Positions 6,704 through 9,733 of a stretch of DNA of 9,733 nt are shown here, piece after piece (the stretch's first letter is position 1; each line of letters begins with the position of its first letter). The notes under the pieces were generated by a model. The model saw nothing but the letters and a program-made list of their open reading frames with translations. It had not been told where the DNA came from and did no database searches. Position numbers and translations under genes: made by a program. Location: assembly GCA_016840305.1 (NCBI GenBank), contig JAEOSP010000108.1:1-9733 (forward strand), read 5' to 3'. This DNA is from Candidatus Hodarchaeota archaeon (lineage in GTDB: Archaea > Asgardarchaeota > Heimdallarchaeia > Hodarchaeales > Hodarchaeaceae).

Positions 6704-7684
6704 TTACCTATGTAGTGTTATCTCAATGGTATCGCCATCTAACAGCTCATGCTCTAAACCTACTCTTTGACCAGGGAAGTCAGCTGATGATCCCCAAATT
6801 TTCGCGTAACGAAAGTTTCTTAAGAAATCTTTGTGTATTTTATTTGCTAAATCACTTACTAGTGTTCCCATGGGACAAATAAATGGATTTTTTCGGTCAA
6901 TTTCTCCCCGTGGAGGTTTTGTATAGATTCGCATAACCTGCATAATGTTGAAAAGGTACTTTTGGAGCTTTTCCAAAGAGTCCTGATTTTGCATTGTTAT
7001 TGGGTGAATTGAAAGAGTTGTAAAATCTTTTAATCTTTCGAAATTCTCCTTAGATCCTGGTAAATCACCCTTTGTGGCAATAATTCCTAGGCTACAAATA
7101 GAATCAGTGCCATTGATAAGATTTGCGTTTTCCAGTTCAGTCATAAGGAAATGATATTGTCGTTCTACATCAAAGGATAGATCAATTACCAAAAGAATGG
7201 AATCACAGGTTCTTGCAACCCGAACAATTTGTTTACTTACACTCCAATCTTCTTTAAAATCTAAGAAACCTGGAACATCAATAATTTGAATTTTCACGTT
7301 GTTATAGATACATGTGCCTGCGAGTGCAGTTCTTGTAGTATGGAGAAAATTACCTGTTTTCACATCTGTATTTGTAATCGCATTCATTAACGTGCTTTTA
7401 CCAACATTTGAGAGCCCAAAAAGGACAACTCTTCCGTCACCTGAACGAGGAATATGAAAAGGGTCGAAATGTCGACCTTTTTGTCTTGGTTTAAACCTTG
7501 TCTCCGCGATTATACCTTCTAATTGCCGAATCAGCAATTTGAACATTCCATTCTTGTCTAGTTTCTTCTTGCGGATATCTTCAATTATATCCTCTATCTC
7601 AGTGATTAGTTCTTCACCCTCTAGAATTCCAATTCTTTTTGCAACATCAATCCGATACCATCTTATTTTACGATAATGGCTCAT
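6704..7684 (-). CDS. DRG/Obg-like GTPase with TGS domain, lacking the S5D2L insert
   Basis: A 326-residue TRAFAC GTPase nearest to the DRG (developmentally regulated GTP-binding) group, whose members bind ribosomes or RNA. Residues 1-80 are a charged helical N-terminus. G1 is GLSNVGKST (90-98; DRG usually GFPSVGKST), followed by TTRTALAG (116-123) in the G2 region, G3 DVPG (136-139), then SKQIVRVARTCDSILLVID (150-168), close to the DRG sequence after G3. G4 is TKGD (204-207) instead of NKxD. The TGS domain spans about 266-325 (NKIHKDFLRNFRYAKIWGSS, PGQRVGLEHELLDGDTIEI). G3 and G4 are about 65 residues apart; in DRG proteins the S5D2L insert makes this well over 120, so that insert appears absent. 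Complete DRGs are about 365 residues. ATG at 7684 has no strong Shine-Dalgarno. It may be a specialised paralog (inference). Confidence 0.85.
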   Translation of the reverse strand: MSHYRKIRWYRIDVAKRIGILEGEELITEIEDIIEDIRKKKLDKNGMFKLLIRQLEGIIAETRFKPRQKGRHFDPFHIPRSGDGRVVLFGLSNVGKSTLMNAITNTDVKTGNFLHTTRTALAGTCIYNNVKIQIIDVPGFLDFKEDWSVSKQIVRVARTCDSILLVIDLSFDVERQYHFLMTELENANLINGTDSICSLGIIATKGDLPGSKENFERLKDFTTLSIHPITMQNQDSLEKLQKYLFNIMQVMRIYTKPPRGEIDRKNPFICPMGTLVSDLANKIHKDFLRNFRYAKIWGSSADFPGQRVGLEHELLDGDTIEITLHR

Positions 7685-7945
7685 TTATCTCAACTTCTTC
7701 TTTCATAATGTAGTTTTTTTTCTTTATTTTCTATCTATATCCGATAGAATTTATTAAAACTCTTATAACCTTGAGAAAATATTTATCAGATTGAATCGCT
7801 AAGTCAATCGAAGAATAGGTAGTTCTTACGAGTCTGCTACTAAAAATTATTCCAAAACTTGATATTTTTCTACCCACTCTATTAGTTATATGATGTAGCT
7901 TTCTGTATCAGATATCAGGTTTATTAGCTCAATTTTAGATGATTC
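7685..7945. other. AT-rich leader of the GTPase gene; no gene seen
   Basis: AT-rich sequence upstream of the - strand GTPase, holding several possible TATA-like stretches on that strand (for example near 7750-7775). Two short dyads occur: TTCTATC/GATAGAA (7729-7735 with 7743-7749) and GATTGA/TCAATC (7789-7794 with 7804-7809). Neither is strong enough to call as an operator. I see no coding sequence and no tRNA. Confidence 0.4.
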
Positions 7946-7951
7946 TATAAA
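7946..7951 (+). promoter_or_regulatory. TATA box for the candidate structured RNA
   Basis: TATAAA on the + strand, with its centre about 26-28 nt before A7977, the first base of the predicted closing helix. That is the usual archaeal distance from TATA box to transcription start. No coding sequence on this strand follows before 9733. Confidence 0.45.
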
Positions 7952-7976
7952 GCATACGATATGTGAAATCGGTTTA

Positions 7977-8150
7977 AAGGCCGAGGATCATCTGATCTGA
8001 TAAAAAGGGTATAATCCTGAAGATTATAACAGCCTAGCATACAGCTCTAACCAAATGGAGTGCGAGTTTCCCTCGCACCATCTCATATTGATAGGATGGT
8101 GAGTAGCATTTCTCTCGGTCTTGTTACTCCAGACTTGATTTTAAAAATTT
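7977..8150 (+). ncRNA. candidate structured non-coding RNA, family not recognised
   Basis: The 5' segment AAGGCCGAGG (7977-7986) pairs with TCTCGGTCTT (8113-8122) as a 10-bp closing helix with two G-U pairs; these would be A-C mismatches on the other strand, so + is favoured. Enclosed are TATAATC/GATTATA (8010-8016 with 8022-8028, loop CTGAA; extendable by AGG/CCT at 8006-8008 and 8033-8035), GTGCGAG/CTCGCAC (8060-8066 with 8072-8078, loop TTTCC) and CATC/GATG (8079-8082 with 8095-8098). G+C from 7979 to 8120 is about 44% by hand count against about 29% in 7861-7960. A TATA box sits at the right distance upstream and T-tracts follow at 8139-8142 and 8148-8152. It is not a tRNA, and I see no C/D boxes, SRP or RNase P signature motifs. 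A messenger leader is unlikely, as the next gene is convergent. Confidence 0.5.
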
Positions 8151-8152
8151 TT
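8139..8152. terminator. shared bidirectional T-tract terminator
   Basis: TTTTAAAAATTTTT lies between the candidate + strand RNA and the convergent nadA end (8170). Its A5T5 symmetry gives a T-run on both strands, as archaeal intrinsic terminators need, so it could end both transcripts. Confidence 0.45.
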
Positions 8153-8169
8153 CTTCACGGCAAAATCGC

Positions 8170-9213
8170 TTAGCGTAATCCATTAATTGTTACTTTATCT
8201 GTAAGGTAAAACATACGTTCCAAGCTATTTCTTGCTCGTTCTTGAATTTCCACTGGAATTTCAATAAATTGTTCTGACTTGGGTGATTCTAATACCTGAA
8301 GGATATTGTCTAGATTTATTTCTTTCATATATGGACACACAACACACGATCCATAGAAATTCTTGTCTGGGAAGTCCACTCGTAACTTCTCTGATAGCCC
8401 GCATTCTGTAATTAAGGCGAAGTCATTATTCTGTGATGATTCCACGTACCTGATCATATCACTTGTGCTCCCAACCATATCTGCTTCAAGAGCAACAGAA
8501 GGATCACATTCTGTATGTGCTAAAATACGAATTCCAGGGTACTGTTTCCTCAGTGACTTCATTTGTTCCCCCGTAAATTGGTTATGAACAATACATTCAG
8601 CATTCCACCCAATAATTTCCTTATCAGTTAATGGACTCAAATTTTTAGCCATATGTTTATCTGGCAAATATATGATCTTATTACTGTCTATTTTACTGAT
8701 TACATCGACTACATTGGCACTAGTTACACATACATCGCACACAGCCTTAACTTCTGCTGTTGTATTAACATAACAAACAACTGGAACTCCTGGATATTTC
8801 TTTCGCATTTCTCGTACATCGGATGGTGTAATTCCACTTGCAAGAGAGCATCCTGCATCAGGAGAAGGAAGCAATACCTTTTTTTTATCATTGAGCAATT
8901 TTGCTGTTTCCGCCATGAACTTGACCCCACAGAAAACAATGGTATCAGCAGTGACATTCATCGCTTCTTTGCTCAATCCAAGACTATCTCCTACGAAATC
9001 TGCCACTCCAAAAATTATCTGGGGCATTTGATAAGAATGGGCTAAAATTATTGCGTTTTTTTGTTTTTTCAGGAGATTTATCCTTAAAGTTAATGGAGCA
9101 ATGAGAGAACACTGTTCACGACTCCAATTAAGTGATTTAAGTTTATTAAAAAGGCGATCGATTTCCGATTCGAGTTCTACATCGTCAATTTCGCTTTCTA
9201 GTGAGTTTTTCAT
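8170..9213 (-). CDS. nadA: quinolinate synthase NadA
   Basis: Quinolinate synthase, a cytosolic [4Fe-4S] enzyme that condenses iminoaspartate with dihydroxyacetone phosphate to quinolinate in de novo NAD synthesis. 347 residues; archaeal forms are often nearer 300, and the difference is an acidic N-terminus (1-35, with LESEID repeated at 5-10 and 14-19). Motifs: ILAHSYQMPQI (56-66), DFVGDSLGLS (72-81), VFCGVKFMAETAK (93-105), SPDAGCSLA (117-125), YVNTTAEVKA (148-157), AECIVHNQF (205-213), TECDPSV (234-240), GSTSDMI (248-254) and SCVVCPYMKEI (289-299). Likely cluster ligands are C95, C207 and C293; C290 makes a CxxC with C293, as in the E. coli type. Start ATG at 9213 has no clear Shine-Dalgarno. 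No nadB, nadC or aspartate dehydrogenase gene is nearby, so the iminoaspartate source is elsewhere. Confidence 0.95.
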   Translation of the reverse strand: MKNSLESEIDDVELESEIDRLFNKLKSLNWSREQCSLIAPLTLRINLLKKQKNAIILAHSYQMPQIIFGVADFVGDSLGLSKEAMNVTADTIVFCGVKFMAETAKLLNDKKKVLLPSPDAGCSLASGITPSDVREMRKKYPGVPVVCYVNTTAEVKAVCDVCVTSANVVDVISKIDSNKIIYLPDKHMAKNLSPLTDKEIIGWNAECIVHNQFTGEQMKSLRKQYPGIRILAHTECDPSVALEADMVGSTSDMIRYVESSQNNDFALITECGLSEKLRVDFPDKNFYGSCVVCPYMKEINLDNILQVLESPKSEQFIEIPVEIQERARNSLERMFYLTDKVTINGLR

Positions 9214-9234
9214 TTGAATAAGTCCACAGTAACC

Positions 9235-9250
9235 ACTTAGTTCACTAAGT
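9235..9250. promoter_or_regulatory. dyad at the predicted nadA transcription start
   Basis: ACTTAG-TTCA-CTAAGT: a 6-bp perfect dyad with a 4-nt centre, 22-37 nt upstream of the nadA ATG. On the - strand it reads ACTTAGTGAACTAAGT. It lies about where transcription would start from the TATA-like element at 9268-9275, a place where a repressor would block initiation. It shares TTAGTGAAC with the histone leader. Confidence 0.4.
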
Positions 9251-9267
9251 AGTGCAGCGTGTTATTG

Positions 9268-9275
9268 AATAAAAG
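9268..9275 (-). promoter_or_regulatory. possible TATA box of nadA
   Basis: CTTTTATT on the - strand; a start about 26 nt downstream would fall near 9245, giving a 5' leader of about 30 nt. The surrounding DNA is AT-rich, so the assignment is tentative. Confidence 0.35.
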
Positions 9276-9385
9276 ATTTTCTCGATGAAAGTAGCAAATT
9301 ACTTATTTATCTTCATAATATAGAGGTATAGGGGAAAGGAATTCCATTGAGCTTTTTGAATCTGCACTCATAATAACTGAAGTAT

Positions 9386-9429
9386 AAAAAAAAGAAGGGG
9401 GAGTGAGATTTTTACTAGCTTAGAAAGCT
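9386..9429 (-). terminator. histone gene terminator (hairpin plus T8)
   Basis: On the - strand a small hairpin AGCTT-TCT-AAGCT (9417-9429) touches the stop codon, followed by CCCCCTTC and then T8 at 9386-9393. A run of eight T is the strongest archaeal-type terminator in the window, fitting a highly transcribed gene. Confidence 0.6.
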
Positions 9430-9632
9430 TATCTTTCTGCTGCTAATTTAACATCTGACTCTTTAACTGTTTTTCGTCCGTTGTGTCGTGAGATTTCAAC
9501 TGAATATTTAGCTAAATTCATTCCATAGTCAGTTAAAATTTCATTCAAACGATCAATTGCTCCTGCAGATACACGGAAGGCACCAGCGGTTCGAATGAGT
9601 TTTTCAACACGGGCTCTAGCAAAACCAGACAT
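9429..9632 (-). CDS. archaeal histone
   Basis: A 67-residue chromatin protein of the HMf type that dimerises through the histone fold and wraps DNA. Helix 1 ARARVEKLIRTAG (5-17), loop 1 AFRVS (18-22) with the DNA-contacting Arg, long helix 2 (about 23-52, AGAIDRLNEILTDYGMNLAK and on), loop 2 HNGRKTVK (50-57) with the near-invariant RKTVK, and helix 3 ESDVKLAAER (58-67). It has no N- or C-terminal tail, the classical tailless archaeal form. Start: a longer frame from GTG at 9641 adds three residues, but that GTG is part of the Shine-Dalgarno GGTGA (9638-9642), 5 nt before ATG at 9632; family N-termini also favour the ATG. It is monocistronic, with its own TATA box, a leader dyad and a T8 terminator. 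Confidence 0.95.
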   Translation of the reverse strand: MSGFARARVEKLIRTAGAFRVSAGAIDRLNEILTDYGMNLAKYSVEISRHNGRKTVKESDVKLAAER

Positions 9633-9637
9633 AATTT

Positions 9638-9642
9638 TCACC
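9638..9642 (-). promoter_or_regulatory. Shine-Dalgarno GGTGA that decides the histone start
   Basis: GGTGA with a 5-nt spacer to ATG at 9632. It contains the GTG that would otherwise extend the reading frame, so the longer start is probably wrong. Confidence 0.7.
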
Positions 9643-9663
9643 TTTTCTCGATTTTAAAATTTC

Positions 9664-9685
9664 GTGAACCATTTAACTGGTTCAC
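9664..9685. promoter_or_regulatory. 8-bp perfect dyad in the histone leader
   Basis: GTGAACCA (9664-9671) and TGGTTCAC (9678-9685) are exact reverse complements around a 6-nt centre. The dyad lies just downstream of the predicted transcription start and about 32 nt before the ATG, so it could be an operator or an RNA hairpin in the leader. The overlapping - strand word TTAGTGAAC also occurs in the nadA dyad. Confidence 0.5.
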
Positions 9686-9708
9686 TAAATGTTTAGAGGA
9701 TTCAAGTA

Positions 9709-9716
9709 TTTATAAA
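9709..9716 (-). promoter_or_regulatory. TATA box of the histone gene
   Basis: TTTATAAA, a near-consensus archaeal TATA box. A start 25-27 nt downstream would fall at about 9686-9688, leaving a leader of about 55 nt that contains the dyad and the Shine-Dalgarno. Confidence 0.65.
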
Positions 9717-9733
9717 TGTTATTCTCCATCACT

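Noticed and set aside
7729..7809. Two short dyads in the GTPase leader (7729-7749 and 7789-7809)
   Set aside because: 6-7 bp stems with 7-9 nt loops are expected by chance in a 260-bp AT-rich stretch.
7992..8009. CTGATCTGATAA resembles part of the thiamine-diphosphate riboswitch (CTGATCTGGATAA), tempting next to thiamine-dependent enzymes
   Set aside because: The other conserved block (CTGAGA) is missing, the helices do not match, and no gene lies downstream on that strand.
7977..8150. tRNA, C/D-box or H/ACA RNA as an explanation for the structured region
   Set aside because: No T-loop motif (GGTTCRAAT), no TGATGA box paired with CTGA, and no pocket hairpin followed by ACA at the proper spacing.
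8653..9045. 130-codon + strand frame opposite nadA
   Set aside because: Antisense to conserved nadA motifs; Cys/Tyr/Ile-rich translation typical of an antisense frame.
1..9733. CRISPR array, insertion sequence or prophage-like element
   Set aside because: No regularly spaced direct repeats, no transposase or integrase, no terminal inverted repeats with target duplications; all large genes are housekeeping or transport.

Overview
The window is AT-rich (roughly two thirds A+T by eye) and looks archaeal. It carries a 67-residue archaeal histone, a Bat-type (HTH_10) regulator, a DRG/Obg-like GTPase with a C-terminal TGS domain, TATA-box promoters, T-tract terminators without strong bacterial stem-loops, and GGTGA/GGTGATC-type Shine-Dalgarno sequences. 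Lineage cannot be settled from the window. A mesophilic AT-rich archaeon, possibly of the Asgard group, is a guess based on the gene mix.

Layout, left to right. (1) 1-571: a non-coding leader with a 10-bp inverted repeat, then a small + strand hypothetical gene with one CxxC pair. It ends overlapping the next gene tail to tail. (2) 566-3676, - strand: an ABC exporter operon, read right to left as ATPase, fused double-ABC-2 permease (12 predicted TM segments) and a small four-TM membrane protein. (3) 3810-4529, + strand: a Bat-type regulator divergent from the exporter. The 133-bp spacer holds repeated ATCAGT...TATTTGAA words and an AT-rich core that could serve as a TATA element. (4) 4562-6606, - strand: translationally coupled E1-alpha and E1-beta of a thiamine-diphosphate 2-oxoacid (or acetoin) dehydrogenase, with no E2 or E3 gene beside them. 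(5) 6704-7684, - strand: a DRG-like GTPase lacking the usual insert between its G3 and G4 motifs. (6) 7685-8169: the only long gene-free stretch. Its right half looks like an unannotated + strand structured RNA of about 150-175 nt: TATAAA, then about 26 nt later the start of a 10-bp closing helix around several local hairpins, then T-tracts. (7) 8170-9213, - strand: nadA, quinolinate synthase. (8) 9429-9632, - strand: archaeal histone with a clear promoter and a T8 terminator.

How the parts may work together. The exporter and divergent regulator look like one module, with the regulator probably controlling the pump. The E1 pair would need lipoyl E2 and E3 partners encoded elsewhere. nadA feeds de novo NAD synthesis, and its partner genes are not here. 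nadA and the histone gene each have a dyad at or just downstream of the predicted transcription start, sharing the word TTAGTGAAC. The most promising undescribed items are the candidate structured RNA at about 7977-8150, the S5D2L-less DRG-like GTPase, and the shared dyad.
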